Positions 33,164-44,890 of a DNA stretch of 64,000 nucleotides are shown here, in pieces (within the stretch, counting starts at the first letter, position 1; each line of letters opens with the position of its first letter). A program made the position numbers and the translations under genes. Under the pieces are notes generated by a model. The model saw only the letters and a list, made by a program, of their open reading frames with translations. It was not told where the DNA came from and ran no database searches. The stretch is from Odontocerum albicorne (Eukaryota; Arthropoda; Insecta; Trichoptera; Odontoceridae). The stretch is taken from assembly GCA_949825065.1 (NCBI GenBank), contig OX463852.1, forward strand, positions 20,362,189-20,426,188, written 5' to 3'.

Positions 33164-34447
33164 TCGGGTCTGTAAATATGAAACCGGATTTTTTTTATAG
33201 AAAATACACATTTATTGTATGAAAATGGTAAAAAATATTTTATTCAAAGTAGAGCCCATCGCTACCTACACATTTTTCCCATCTCTCTGGCAATTTGTGG
33301 ATGCCACGCCAAAAAACCTCTTGCTCTTTTGAAGCAAACCAATCATCGAGCCATTTTCGTATATTTTCTTAATCAGTGAAGCGCTGCTCAGCAAGTGCAT
33401 GTCCCATTGATGCAAATAAGTAGTAATCGGATGGAGCCAAGTCTGGTGAGCAAGCCGCATGCGAAAGTATTTGCCAACTAAATGCATCAATCGTTTCCGT
33501 GACCGGTTTTGCTGTGTGCGATGGTGCATTGTCATGAAGCAAAATCACTTTGTGTTGCCTCTTTTGATATTCTGGTCGTTTTTCACGCAATGCTTGGTTC
33601 AAATCCATCATTTGTTGTCGGTAGCGTTCAGTATTAACGGTTTCGCCAGGTTTTAGCTGCTCATAATAGATAACATCCTTCTGATTTCACCAAACACAGC
33701 ATTGTCTTCCATCCATAGCGATTTGGCCTTACAGTCGATGTCCCTGGTTTGCTTGGAGTTAGTTACCCATGATCTTTTACGCTTATGATTCTCAAAATAT
33801 ATCCATTTTTCATCGCCAGTCACAATTCGATGGAGAAAGGATTTTCTTTTGTACCTGGCGCGCAGCATTTCGCAAGTAGTTTTTCGGTTTTCCTGCTGTC
33901 TTTCATTCAGTTCATGTGGAACCCATTTTCCCACCTTTTGGATCTTTCCCATGGCTTTCAAATGTATGGAGACTGCTTCTCGTATCACATTTAATTGATC
34001 CGCGAGTTGTTGCGTTTGAGCGTCATCTTCATCCGACAATGCTTGCAATTTGGCATCTTCAAACTTTCTCGGTGGTCTTCCACATTCTTCGTTTCTCATG
34101 TCAAAATCGCCACTTTTGAATTTTTTAAACCACTCAAAGCACTGTGATTTACCAAGAGCCTGCTCACCGTAAGCTTCGACAAGCATTCGATGCGATTCTG
34201 CAGCAGTTTTCTTCAAATGGTAACAGAAAATCAATACTGTCGGCGAATCGTAGTTTCCAAGCACAAAAACAGATGTTCAAAGCTATGAAAACATATGTAG
34301 TTGTATTAACGTTGGATTGTTGTGAGTTAAAAGTCTTTGACAAATGTAAACACAAGACAAAGGTGCCAATGACGCGGTTTGACAGTCACTACATTGACAA
34401 CTAGAGCCATCTATGAGCAAATTCCGGTTTTATATTTACAGACCTGG
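33164..34447 (-). mobile_element. mauritiana (Mos1)-like mariner
   Basis: 1284 bp between TA dinucleotides. Ends are TCGGGTCTGTAAATATGAAA and, reversed, CCAGGTCTGTAAATATAAAA. It directly abuts the next mariner: only TA-A-TA separates the two. Confidence 0.92.
33250..34264 (-). pseudogene. Mos1-like mariner transposase pseudogene
   Basis: VLIFCYHLKKTAAESHRMLV, WVPHELNERQ and RIVTGDEKWIYF (first Asp) run to about 33653, where the frame shifts. VILLHDNAPSHTA (second Asp) and AACSPDLAPSDYYLF (third Asp) continue in the next frame. A stop at about 33371 precedes the last 35-40 codons, which end SDGLYFE-like. The start codon context is eroded. Inactive. Confidence 0.88.
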
Positions 34448-34460
34448 TAATAGGTTAGTC

Positions 34461-34986
34461 CAGAGGTCGGCAAAGTGCGGCTCCGGAGCCGCTTGCGGCT
34501 CTTTGGCCCCTTAAATGCGGCTCTGGCACAAATATCCAAAGGCAAGCGCGCAAGATACTTTCCCTTTTCGGTTCTAAATATTCATGCGAACAATCGTTTT
34601 CAAGCATGAACTTTATCAAGAGTAAACTGAGAAGTCGTATTATTGATGAGAACCTGGAATCGTGCCTAAAATTAAGAATAACAACATACAAACCTGACTT
34701 CCTTAAACTTTCCAAGGAGATGCAAGGACACTGTTCACATTAAGTGTTTGTCTGTCATTGTCATGATTAAAATTTATGGATTCCTTAATAACATAATATT
34801 TTTAATCAAAGAATAAATTTTTTATTAAGTACGAAATCAAGTTTTATTCAGTTTACCCGTAATTTAATGAAGTGCTAAAATTATAATAAAGGTTTGCTAA
34901 ATTAATAGCAGATTTGGCTCTCAAATTTTTTTTTAATCGTTGTAATGTACATATTTGGCTCTGGCTAATAAGTTTGCCGACCACTG
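34461..34986. mobile_element. hAT-type MITE inside a mariner terminal repeat
   Basis: 526 bp. Ends are CAGAGGTCGGCAAA and, reversed, CAGTGGTCGGCAAA, flanked by the 8-bp target-site duplication GGTTAGTC, which is diagnostic for hAT. It has 'gcggctc' repeats inside the left end and no transposase. Confidence 0.92.
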
Positions 34987-35162
34987 GGTTAGTCAAAAAG
35001 TTTTGAAACCGACATCTATGGAGCAGTAGAAAAACCAAAATTTCTACACCATTTTAATATTTCATCTTTCATAAGAACATACTCAAAATTTCATTTCGAT
35101 CTGTCAATTCATTCTTTGTTTACAAGCCATTTGAAGTTGACGTGTCAGTGTATTTTTTAACA

Positions 35163-36213
35163 ATGGAAAAATCCGAATATCGTGCAGTGATTAAATTCTT
35201 TGTTTTGGAAGGTTTATCGGCTACTGAGATCCATGCAAAGATCGTGAAAGTATTAAAGGAGTCTTCTCCTTCATTTCCAACCGTTCACCGATGGGTTTTG
35301 GAGTTTAAGCGTGGCCGTACAAGCGTTGAAGACGATCCACGCTCAGGACGTCCAAAAAGTGCATCAACACCAGAAATCATAGCGAAAATACAGGATATGG
35401 TTTTGGAAGATCATCGATCGACTGTGGATGTGATAGCTGACACCATAGGCATCTCACATGGAACAACATGGCATATTTTGGCTGAAGTTTTGTGTTTCAA
35501 AAAACTGTGTGCACAATGGGTGCCGCATTTGCTAACAATGCAACAAAAACACGTTCGAATGCGACTTTCTGAGCAACATTTGGAGCAATTTCGAAAGGAT
35601 AAAAAGGATTTTCTGCGTCGATTCATCACTATGGATGAGACTTGGGTCTACCACCATGATCCTGAATCAAAACAAGAGGCTAAGGAGTGGTGTGAACCAG
35701 GCACTTTGGCTCCGAAGCGAGTTCGTGTCCAGAAATCGGCCAAGAAGGTGTTAGCGTCAGTTTTTTGGGATGCAAAAGGAATTTTATTGATAGATTATCT
35801 CCAAACTGGTAAGACAATAAACTCTGATTATTATTGTGACCTTTTGGACCAGTTGGATGAAAAAAATTGTGAAAAAAGACCCGGTTTGCAGAAGAAAAAA
35901 ATCATTTTTCATCAAGACAATGCACCTGCTCACACAGCTCAAAAAACCATCGCGAAAATCAGTGAATTGGGGTACGAATTGTTGCAGCATCCACCCTATT
36001 CGCCAGATTTAGCTCCCTCTGACTTCTGGCTGTTCTCACACCTCAAAAAATTCCTTCGTGGAAAGCATTTTTCATCAAACGAAGAGGTTATAGCCGTCGT
36101 AGAGGAGTATTTTGCAGGCCTTCCAGAAAGTCACTTCCGTGATTGGACAACAAAGTTGGAAGATCGTTAGACCAAGTGTATTGATCTTATGGGAGACTAT
36201 ACTGAGCAATAAA
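35163..36213 (+). pseudogene. mariner transposase, M1 copy 2, nonsense mutation
   Basis: Near identical to the intact copy at 30749-31819. ATG at 35163 (MEKSEYRAV). All three catalytic Asp residues are present. A TAG at about 36168 replaces the Trp codon in LEDRWTK, removing about 14 C-terminal residues. Other differences: VIADTIG, EAKEW and DEKNCEK. Confidence 0.9.
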
Positions 36214-36274
36214 AGTGATTTCCCCCCAAAAAAAATGTATTTTCATTTCCGCTTTCAAAACTTTTTGACTAACC

Positions 36275-37116
36275 CAGTATATGGTCCTTTTGTGTGGAAT
36301 GGCCGGCCTCTTAGTGTTAGGGTGGTGTGTGCAGCTTTAGGAAGCACTTGAAAACAACCATTTTTGGGAAGTCTTATTCAAATTTATGATTGTATATGAC
36401 CGTTACACTACACCAATGTGTTATAACCACATATGTGTAAGAAGATCTACAAAGGTTTCTTTGTAAGGTGAATCAGGGTAAGTGCATATACGGGGTAAGT
36501 GCATCTAAGCCTTCCAACTTCCATAAATATTATGTTTAAGCACTGCCATCTACAAAGATCTATTGTAATGAACTTAAGTCACACTACAGTAGACAGATAC
36601 CGCTGTATTATACAGTAAGACCCTGTTTAACGCTGATTCAGTATAATGCGGTTTTTTCCAAACTTTAAAAAACCATTAAATATTTCATGATGCGATATAA
36701 AGCGGTTCTACTAAAAACCTAAAAATAACTTATTGATCAACATAGGGCGAAAATAAAAATTTAATTGCAATTTTGGAAGAAATGTTACATTTTTTTTTGT
36801 TTTTTTTTAACCTGGCGAATATATTGCCATGTGGCAATCTCTTCCAACCAACCAGAAAGATGTTTTAATAGGCCCTAAGTGAAAACCAGACTGGAATCCT
36901 GGATGCTGTAGGCAACATCGAACTCGCTTGGAAAGAAGTGGCTGGTAAATGTGTGCAAGGAGTGTAGAATATTTATTTAATTAATTAATTAACGACACAA
37001 CAGTGTCTTTTATATACAAATGAACATATGACAAGTTATATCAAGTATTAGGTGTTAACATTAGTTGTGTCCGTTTTTTTTCAAATTTAAAAAATAAGCA
37101 CCAAAAGTAAAACAAA
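36275..37116. other. Repeat-rich spacer
   Basis: No gene. At 36616-36720 'cagtaagaccctgtttaacgc' and 'gcgatataaagcggtt' resemble a pogo/Tigger-type element end. At 36787-36895 lies the 3' body of the SINE at 29668 in reverse orientation, with its A-rich tail toward 36787. Confidence 0.45.
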
Positions 37117-37234
37117 ATGGTAAAGGTTATACGTCATTCGAAAGAAAATTTTCTGCTCTACAAGATATTGTGTTTGCTTTTACGTTACATATATTATTTT
37201 ATTTTATTACAAGCCTTCAAAATTGGATGTCAAG

Positions 37235-37580
37235 TAGACGAAAGTGAACATTTTCGACACCTCCTTCTGTTCGCGTTTAATCGAGGGAATAAAGCTGCCA
37301 AAGTTGCTCGCGATATTTGCGAAGTGTACGGTGAAGATGCTATGAATGAAAGGACAGCTCGTCGATGGTTTTTGCGTTTCAAAGACGGTAATTTCGACCT
37401 GAAAGACATGGATCGTTCCGGACGACCAGTGGGTTTGGATGAGGACCGCTTAAACCATATTATTCATGAAGATCCCCTTCAAACCACCGTAGAATTAGCT
37501 GAGCAGATGAATTGTAGTCACATGACTGTGCACCGTTATCTTAAATCAATGGGAAAAGTCCAAAAGTTCGACGCTTGGGT
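37235..37580 (+). pseudogene. mariner transposase N-terminal fragment
   Basis: HLLLFAFNRGNKAAKVARDI, VYGEDAMNERTARRWFLRFK, RSGRPVGLDEDRL, LAEQMNCSHMTVHRYL and MGKVQKFDAWV form the paired helix-turn-helix region of a mariner transposase, stopping just before the expected WVPH linker. The catalytic domain is missing. The upstream codons from 37117 are unrelated AT-rich sequence. Confidence 0.82.
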
Positions 37581-37752
37581 TATATATTTTCAATCACTAA
37601 ATTACCAAAGGGATACTCGGCATTGTGGGGAACTTGGGAGTATTTTAGTAGTAAGATGGGTTATAAGTTGATTCGGAAAGATAACTGATATTTGTAAAAG
37701 TTATTCATCACTATGCCATCATCTCAAGTCCGCAAGTAACAAAAAAAATAAT

Positions 37753-38016
37753 CTGTGACGATAATATGGCAGAAGTTGATATGTCCGTTTTTTGTCATTT
37801 TGTGTTTATTCTCCCAATTTATAGAAAATATTTTTCAGCATGTTGTGGCAAAACTTGATGTGTCTGTCATTATTAAAACAAAATATATACGTTACTTTTT
37901 GGAAAAACTTAAAAAATGCTTATTTGTACTGATTTTGAAAGTTTATCAACGTTAATATTGCTTCTACTGTAAACTAAAGTAAAATGGACATATCAATTTC
38001 TGCCATAAGGCCACAG
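37753..38016. mobile_element. MITE, family 1 copy B
   Basis: Second copy of the MITE at 27648-27903, with inverted ends CTGTGACGATAATATGGCAG and, reversed, CTGTGGCCTTATGGCAGA. The interior shares 'attctcccaatttatagaaa' and 'aaaaaatgcttatttgtact'. Confidence 0.8.
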
Positions 38017-38039
38017 AAATCATACTAATGTTCTCGTAT

Positions 38040-38290
38040 GTTCAATGGACTCAAAGCAACTCTTAATGGATTTTGCACTGTGTTTTTAATGTGGATTTTG
38101 CACTGTGTTCCTTATTTTTATGTATCTTCAAAAAATAGATATGCTCGTAAAATACTTAACGCATTTGTTTTTAGCTCATATTTATTCATTATCATTACAT
38201 TTCTTATTCTGTCATACACTGGCACACTATATACTCGTATTCTTCTTAGTGCATGCATTTCCACCACATTTACTAGGTTCTTCTTATTCC
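38040..38290 (-). mobile_element. LINE 3' remnant
   Basis: Matches the tails at 3722-4310 and 47655-48190 (for example 'cttcttagtgcatgcatttc' and 'cattatcattacatttctta'). It is cut at 38290 by the next element, so the LINE copy is older. Confidence 0.55.
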
Positions 38291-40947
38291 ACTGTTGACA
38301 GTAATACAGGGTGTCCCGTAAGTATAGTAGTGAATCATACTTAGGGCGATGATAGATTGGGTCAAGACCTACCAGAATATCAAAACTTGACCTCAGTAAA
38401 AACCTTATCGTTTTTAAGTTATTCGGACTTTTGTAAAATTTCGTAAAATCCCTACCTTGCATCAGATTTTTTGCTTCGTTGTGTACAAGTTACCTTTTTT
38501 GTAATTTTTTTTAAATGTGAAATACCTTTGAATAGTAGCCTTATCTATGCCATACAAAATGATTTCCAAAATTATTAGGAGTGTACAAAAAATTTACTTG
38601 AAAAATAAAAAAAATCTTGATTAAATTTTTTACGCTAAACTTAGGCCTTCTGTGGAAAAAAATGTATTGGACTGTTCCAGAATACTACTTTAAAAAGTTG
38701 CTCACTTAATAGAGATTTCAGAATAGTGCAACACTACTAGATTTTTTTTACGGAAAACGAAAAAAACTATTTTTTATTCAAAAGAAGCTGATTCTGACCA
38801 AAGTTTAAGTGAAAGGTATTAATGCAAAATCTACTTCATTTTGTTACTGTCACATGTTAACTGTTGTTTTTCATGTTAGCAATGTCTAGTTATAGCGCAA
38901 GATTCTGCTATCTACCACCGACAGGTTCAAACCGAACAAAAGGTTAGAGATAGCAAATGGCGTCCATTTGCTATCTCGCTCTTTTTCGTATCAAAACTTG
39001 TAAGCCCTGACTTGAGCAGTACGATACCTGACGCTGTGCGCGTCGCATCTCCTTTCTCGCAAGTTATTGTTTTCATACTTACTGTTTTTTTGCTTTGGAC
39101 CCGGACTTAGTTTTGCCTATCGATTTGGACTTGTTGTGTGAACTTAATATTTTGGCGTTCCTCTGGATTTTGTTGTGCTTATCTACTTGGTTTTTTTTTG
39201 TGATTATAACGACCTGGCTTCCTCTTGACTTTTTGCATCCTCTGGTGACAAGCAACTATTACTTACATGGCGAACTGGAATTTTGGGTATACTCCACGTA
39301 AGTATGTCGAAATGCATTTAATTTATGGCGAAGTTGGTCGTAGTGCCAGAGCAGCTGCAGCACTTTACGCAGAACGGTTCCCTAATCGCAGGCATCCTAA
39401 CATAACTATGGGGTGTTCATCGGAATTCACAACGCGTACATGGAAGGCAGAATCCCTGGCCAACGTGGTTATGAAGGACGGTCTCAAACTGTCCATGATG
39501 ATACAATTTTGCAGGAAAGGGAAGAAGACCCGTCAACTTCCGTGCGGAGGATCCAATAGCGTAAGGGTATACCAAAAACTACCGTGCACAGAGTTTTAAA
39601 ACTATATAGATTTCATCCCTATCACATTCAACGCCTACAGGCCCTGCTACCAAGAGACTAAGCCCAAAGAGCCCGATTTTGTCGCCAAATGTTGCGAAAA
39701 CACTAAGAAAATCCTGACTATTTTAATTAAGTTTTATGGAGTTATGAAGCTGCCTGCAGGAGGGATGGCTTCATGAACCTACACAATATTCATAGCTGGC
39801 AGCTTGAAAACCCATACGAGATGAGAGAAGGCCGGTCCCAGTATCAGTTTAAAATAAATCTATGGACCGGTATCTTCAATGTGAAAATCTTGAGCCCAGT
39901 TGAGCTGCCACCAGCACTAAGTTCCGACAATTATTTGGAGTTTTTGGAAGAACAACAGTCACTCTTCTTCGAAGATGTTACTCTAGAACTACGGCGTACA
40001 ATGTGGCTTCAGAATTATGAATGCCCTGCGCATTATGGCAGAAAAGTAAGAGCCTACTTGGACAACGCTTACCGTGGGCGATGGATTGGTCGTCTTGAAC
40101 CAATGCTGTGGCATCCTCGGTCATCTAACCTTTTCCTCTGGATTATTTTTACTGGGGCTATCTAAAAGATAAAGTTTACCATAAAGTCATTCGCAACGAA
40201 GTTGAACTGCGTCAACGAGTGAATGCGGTAGCCCGTGAAATTTCGACGCTCAGTTTGAGATTGCTGAAGCGATCATTTTTGAGGAGATGCCGAGCTTGCA
40301 TCAGGACAAGAGGGCGACAATTCGAGCACCTCCTGTAAAATTTATTGAATAAAGCAATTTTTTAACATTTTAATTTGTGTTTCATTCATCATCATCACTA
40401 AATTAAATCACACAAACTTGCACATTAATGCTACAATAGGCGCGCTACGAGAAACAAAATGAAGCACATTTTGCATTAATACCTTTCACTTGAACTTTGG
40501 TCAGAATCGGCCCCTTTTGAATAAAAAATAGTATTATTTCGTTTTCCGTAAAAAAATCTAGTAGTGTTGCACTATTCTGAAATCTCAATTAAATGAGCAA
40601 CTTTTAAAAGTAGTAGTCTTGAAATGACCAGTACATTTTTTACAACAGAAGGCCTAAGTTTAGCGTAAAAAATTAATTAAGATTTTTTTTACTTTTCAAG
40701 TATTTTTTTGTACACCTCTAATAATTTTGGAAATCATTCAAAAGTATTTCACGTTAAAAAAATGACAAAAAAGGTAATTTGTACACAACGCAGCAAAAAA
40801 CCTGATGCAAGGTAGGGATTTTACGAAATTTTACAAAAGTCCTAATAACTTAAAAACGGTAAGGTTTTTACTGAGGTCAATTTTTAATATTCTGGTAGGT
40901 CTTGACCCAATCACTACTTACGGGACACCCTATATTATTGTCAACAG
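38291..40947 (+). mobile_element. DUF4817-type DNA transposon with about 0.5-kb inverted repeats
   Basis: 2.66 kb. ACTGTTGACAGTAATACAGG.. at 38291 is mirrored by the reverse complement at the right end (to 40947), and AGGGTGTCCCGTAAGT starts the main repeat. The inverted repeats match with scattered differences from about 38291 to 38870 and 40430 to 40947. Inside is a decayed transposase (39267-40330). Confidence 0.85.
39267..40330 (+). pseudogene. Tc1/IS630-related transposase with DUF4817 helix-turn-helix
   Basis: Start at ATG 39267 (MANWNFGYTPRKYVEMHLIY); GRSARAAAALYAERFPNRRH is the DUF4817-type helix-turn-helix found in insect transposases. Frames break near 39400, 39600 and 39660. 39773-40165 carries the core: RDGFMNLHNIHSWQLENPYE, FKINLWTG, LELRRTMWLQNYECPAHYGR, GRWIGRLEPMLWHPRSSNLF. 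Expected catalytic acids are lost (WSYEAA near 39738, QNYEC near 40010, and the SPDL-type motif reads SSNL). Inactive. Confidence 0.72.
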
Positions 40948-41298
40948 TACGTTACAGTTAAAGTTTGGGGCGTGTGAGGTCCGACTCGGAATATAAATCA
41001 TGAAATTTTATGGTTAGAAATTATAATAGTATTCAGTAAAGAGGCTGAACCATGAATTCGGGCCATAGTGTTCCATTAACGTTGTTTCCCATTGCAACTC
41101 TTTCCACCTTTCCGTCATCTGAGAATTCTTCAACTCAGTCTAATGTATAATTTTACTTAAACTTATTGTTAACCTTTTTAATTAATCAGTCCTTTTTGTT
41201 TTCCTTTAATTCTCTTGGAATTTATTTAAGATTTAACATATAAAGTACGAGAAATGAGTCGAGTAATGTTACGTACGAGTATACGGAAGTTAAGATTT

Positions 41299-41464
41299 TT
41301 CTTCTCAGTTACTACACATAGAACTGACCTTTATGATTGTTCTTCTCAGTTACTATACATAGAACTGACCTTTATGATTGTTCTTCTCAGTTACTATACA
41401 TAGAACTGACTTTTATGATTTTTATTCTCAGTTACTACGCATAGAACTGACCTTTCTGATTTTT
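41299..41464. repeat. 41-bp tandem repeat, four units
   Basis: Four head-to-tail units of 41 bp beginning ttcttctcagttactayaca and continuing 'tagaactgacctttatgatt'. The copies differ at a few bases. It lies just upstream of the putative promoter block of insulin-receptor exon 1a. Confidence 0.85.
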
Positions 41465-41479
41465 GTTCACAATTGTTAG

Positions 41480-41640
41480 AAATTATGAACGACAAGTGGT
41501 TTAATTTCTACCTTATCAAGTTAACGACGGTCAGTCTTCGTATTATCGTACGTTCGTGGCCATCGAATGCATTACAATCGAGTGCACCATATCGATATTG
41601 ATAATTGACCGCGTTATCGTGATGTGCGCGACAACATTGC
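41480..41640 (+). promoter_or_regulatory. InR: Duplicated upstream block of InR exon 1a with TATCGATA
   Basis: 'aattatgaacgacaagtggt' through 'tcgtgatgtgcgcgac' is clearly related to 55955-56105, the matching place upstream of exon 1b. Both copies keep TATCGATA (here 41590-41597), the core of the DREF-binding DRE of Drosophila, and both lie 1.6-1.7 kb before the coding start. Inferred promoter. The rest of 40948-43172 is AT-rich without genes. Confidence 0.55.
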
Positions 41641-43172
41641 AAGTTCTTTTAAACAAAAAAATATTAAAAAACGTCCAATCAGTTTATAATTTTTTAAATT
41701 AAAAAAGGATTAATTCGCTAAAATTGGTAAATTCTTATTACATACTCGTAAGTTGAATAAAAACACGCTTTCGTGAATTATTTCATTTGACAGACTCAAA
41801 TGAAAATTTTTGTGCTCCTATTTAAGATTTTTTTAAGTACACGAAAACACTGGATTCTTTTAAAATAAAATAAGACTCTGCCAAAGATTTTAACTTTTAA
41901 ACTCAATAAACATAACGCATTAATAGTTCAAATAAAATAATATAATAATTCCGATCTTCCTTTAAAAAAACTATTCGAATTGTTTTAAAATAACATATCT
42001 ACACATTGAAAGTGTCAGTAAGTCTTTTAAAATGATTGATTAGTTGAAGAAGTCCATATTTTTTCAAATAAGAATATTTTAACGAATTATTTCAAGTGTC
42101 CGTTAAGTTAACAAGAAAAAATCGTAATAATAATTTGAAAATAAAAATCAGGGACATCGTGGGTGAATTTTTTATTATAATATATTGTAGATAGGCTCAT
42201 TTTTTAAAAACTATTACCGAAATTGTCAAGTGGGACCAGTGACGTAAAGTAAAATATTATATAATATATAAAATATATACATACGTAATTTAAATTTCGG
42301 TATGCATACATATATAATTAAAATTTCAGAATGCATTTATGTAAACTTTTCAAGCAATATGTTACATACCATAGTTTCGATTATTTACGAATAAAATAAT
42401 CACTGTGATTATTATGTAACCAGCGTAGTTACATAAATATTTACAATATTTTTATTTTTAAACCGAGAAATGCGGATAAATGGTATATACATTTCAATTT
42501 ATGATATAAAGATTATGAACTACCGACGTAATATATGTACAAGTACCAAGACAAAAGAATGTTTGTAGATTAGTCATTCTTCGCAGCCCCAAAAGGGACA
42601 TGGTGCGATGTTGTGTATGTGAACTGATGATAAGTAAATATTTGATGTTTACTTGTGATAGTAATCGATGGTTATTTTTTTATAGAAAAACTTACTTTAA
42701 AACTCTTAAATGTATCCTTTTACACGTCAGAATTAATTTAAAATCAATGTATTATAATAATAAATTGACAATTTATATATCGCTGTTTAGAGAGCAGATT
42801 CTGCTCAAGGAACTATGAAAGGGTATATGGGACTTGTAGTAACTAATATTAAAACCGTTTAGTAATTAATTGTGCACCACCTGTTATAGAAAATTACGAA
42901 ATAAAAAGTTATTTTTAAATATCTATTTGTAAAAAATCATTTTAAATAGAATCCTCATTTTAGGTTCATGGTTGAAAAAATTTAATATTTATAAAACAGC
43001 TAAAAATCCAAAGAGCATTAAAAACGAACAACTCTGATTCGAAAATTGTCTTAAATTCAAATGCACTAATATATCAAAGAAATATAAAAATATGCGTTAT
43101 GTAAAAAAACGAACAAACCAGATAAAAAAGACACTCGAAATTTGAAAGTGAATTGTGACAATTTTTTGTTAG

Positions 43173-43652
43173 TTTTGTTCCGTTGCGAATAAATGGCGGG
43201 AGAGTGTTGATCAACCGAAAATGTATAAAAAGTTTTAATATTTGAATTTGAAAATGGATCTTTTCGTTAAAATTATAGTTGCTTCACTCTGTTTGACAGC
43301 TTTAAACACTGCTTTAAGTAATTGTCAGAGGCTCGATGGAGACATTTATCCTAATCACGGAATATGTGGAACGAGAGATATTAGAAATTCTCCAAGAAAT
43401 TTGGAAAAGCTGAGGAATTGTACGGTGATAGCTGGTTTTTTACAAATTCTCTTGATAGATGGGCCATCGAAGGCACTCTTTGCAAATTACACCTTTCCAG
43501 AACTTCGTGAGGTGACTCATTATATACTTGTGTACAGAGTGGACGGACTCGCATCGCTTGGCCACCTATTTCCAAATTTGGTGCTCATAAGAGGCCAGGA
43601 ACTCTTTGTGAACTATGCATTAGTTATTTATGAATCGTCGCACTTACAAGAG
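43173..43652 (+). CDS. InR: Insulin receptor alternative first coding exon 1a (signal peptide + L1)
   Basis: Coding part 43254-43652 (133 codons). ATG 43254 has a strong context (gaaaATGG) and matches the start of exon 1b. Residues 1-about 25 are a signal peptide. Then NCQRLDGDIY.., C-G-T-R-D-I-R-N-S (the human insulin receptor D12/R14/N15 region), LRNCTVI..LQILLID, FPELREVTHYILVYRVDGL and LFPNLVLIRGQELFVNYALV: the L1 ligand-binding beta-helix. The exon ends HLQE|GTAAGA in phase 0, the position of the HLKE/LGLYNL boundary of the human protein, and fits exon 2 at 61496. A splice acceptor at 43172 would give an 81-nt UTR part. The receptor binds insulin-like peptides at the cell surface. The kinase part is outside the window. 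Confidence 0.88.
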
Positions 43653-44159
43653 GTAAGACAATATATAATGCATAATTGAATTATTTATAAGTCTAAGTGG
43701 CACTTCCATATATTTAGCTAATTCGCATAGCTTTATTTCCTAATACAATGCCATTTTTTTGCCTTTCATGTTTTACTCTTAATATTTTTTATTCCATAAA
43801 AAGCGGCGTAATGTTACCTCATTTATCTTATAACAGGTAAAACTAATGGTAAATTAGACAACTTTTAGATATACATATATAGTATGTACAATATATACTT
43901 TAAATTTATATAAGACAGCTACTGACTGAGAAGACAACGATAAATTCAAATGAAGGAGTTCTCTAATTAGTATAGAAACCGCCAGGAATTGAACCCGAGA
44001 CGGTTAGGTGTTAAGCAAGCCCGCTGATTACTGGGCCTCAAGGTACCAATAATGAACTTTTTTTAAATTGATTCTAATTCCTTTGGTTGTCGGGACGAAA
44101 ATGTCGTTTTTTAAATGAAAGAGGTAGATCGATTTTTTATATTTATTTTCTTATTATAT
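43653..44159. repeat. InR intron; tRNA-like SINE head (minus) at 43980-44050
   Basis: On the minus strand, B-box GGGTTCAATTCC (43985-43996) with 'ggcccagtaatcagcggg' about 40 bp before it. Likely a SINE. The remainder is AT-rich. Confidence 0.45.
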
Positions 44160-44890
44160 TCATATAATATATTCTCCTTCGGTAGACACAACCTTCTTCC
44201 ATCTATTTAAGAAATTTTTAATACCGTCAGAATAAGATTTAGTAGAATTGGACGCAAAATATTCCTCGATGATTTTTTTCACTTCGAAAGTGCGAATATT
44301 TTTTTCAGCTCAATATGGCTGCATAGATAATCTGAAGGAGCCAAATCGGGACTATATGGTGGGGGAGAAATAGTTTTCCATTCAAGTTCCTTTATTTTAT
44401 TTTCAGTCATATTCGATGTATGGGGTCGGGCGTTGTCGTGTTGCAATCAAATTGAACGTTGATTGAAAAAACCAGATCTCTTTAGCCTTATTGCTGCATT
44501 CAAATTTTCGAGCTGGGCACAGAATACGTCACTCGTAATTGTTTTACTGTACGGAAGGACTTCGTGATAAATTATGCATTTTGCATCCCACCATACACTC
44601 AAAAGCACCTTTTTTACAGTTAGACCGGGTCGAGGGGTCGGTTTTGCTATACTTTGAAAGCCATTGGCGTTTACGTCGTTGGTTCGAATATAGCACCCAC
44701 TTTTCGTCTCCGGTCACTAAATGGTGTAAAAACGGAGTGTTTATCTCTTTTTCGATTAAATCTTCACATATGCGCTTGTGTATTATTGCTTTGATCTCAT
44801 CCGTTAGATCGTGCGGTAGCCATACGCCCTGCTTAACAATCTTGCCGATTTGCCTTTGTTAAAACTTAGTTTGATTTTACTTCCAGGCAT
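44160..44890 (-). pseudogene. Decayed mariner transposase
   Basis: Minus-strand frames read QIGKIVKQGVWLPHDLTDE, HLVTGDEKWVLYSN (first Asp), GCKMH..., a QHDNARPHTS-like stretch (about 44430), SPPPY..PDLAPSDY-like (about 44350), VKKIIEEYFAS and FLNRWKKVVSTEGEYI (about 44190). Many frameshifts. The N-terminal third is missing. Confidence 0.75.

Larger units (their letters stand above)
34453..36274 (+). mobile_element. mariner, family M1 copy 2, carrying a nested hAT MITE
   Basis: Terminal repeats GGTTAGTC / GACTAACC. The first 8 bp of the left repeat (34453-34460) are separated from the rest by a 526-bp insertion (34461-34986) and then repeated at 34987-34994. Without insertion and duplication the element is about 1288 bp, the same length as its sister copies. 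The left flank is TA; the right flank is CA. Confidence 0.92.

Noticed and set aside
39095..39301. Small hydrophobic membrane protein
   Set aside because: Lies within the DUF4817 transposon upstream of its transposase ATG, with biased AT-rich composition; most likely non-coding.
43381..43575. Minus-strand 64-residue frame opposite InR exon 1a
   Set aside because: Shadow of the conserved L1 coding exon; no family resemblance.
43254..43652. Exon 1a as a dead duplicate of exon 1b
   Set aside because: No stop or frameshift, a good signal peptide, preserved cysteines, and an intact in-phase donor site all argue that it is used.
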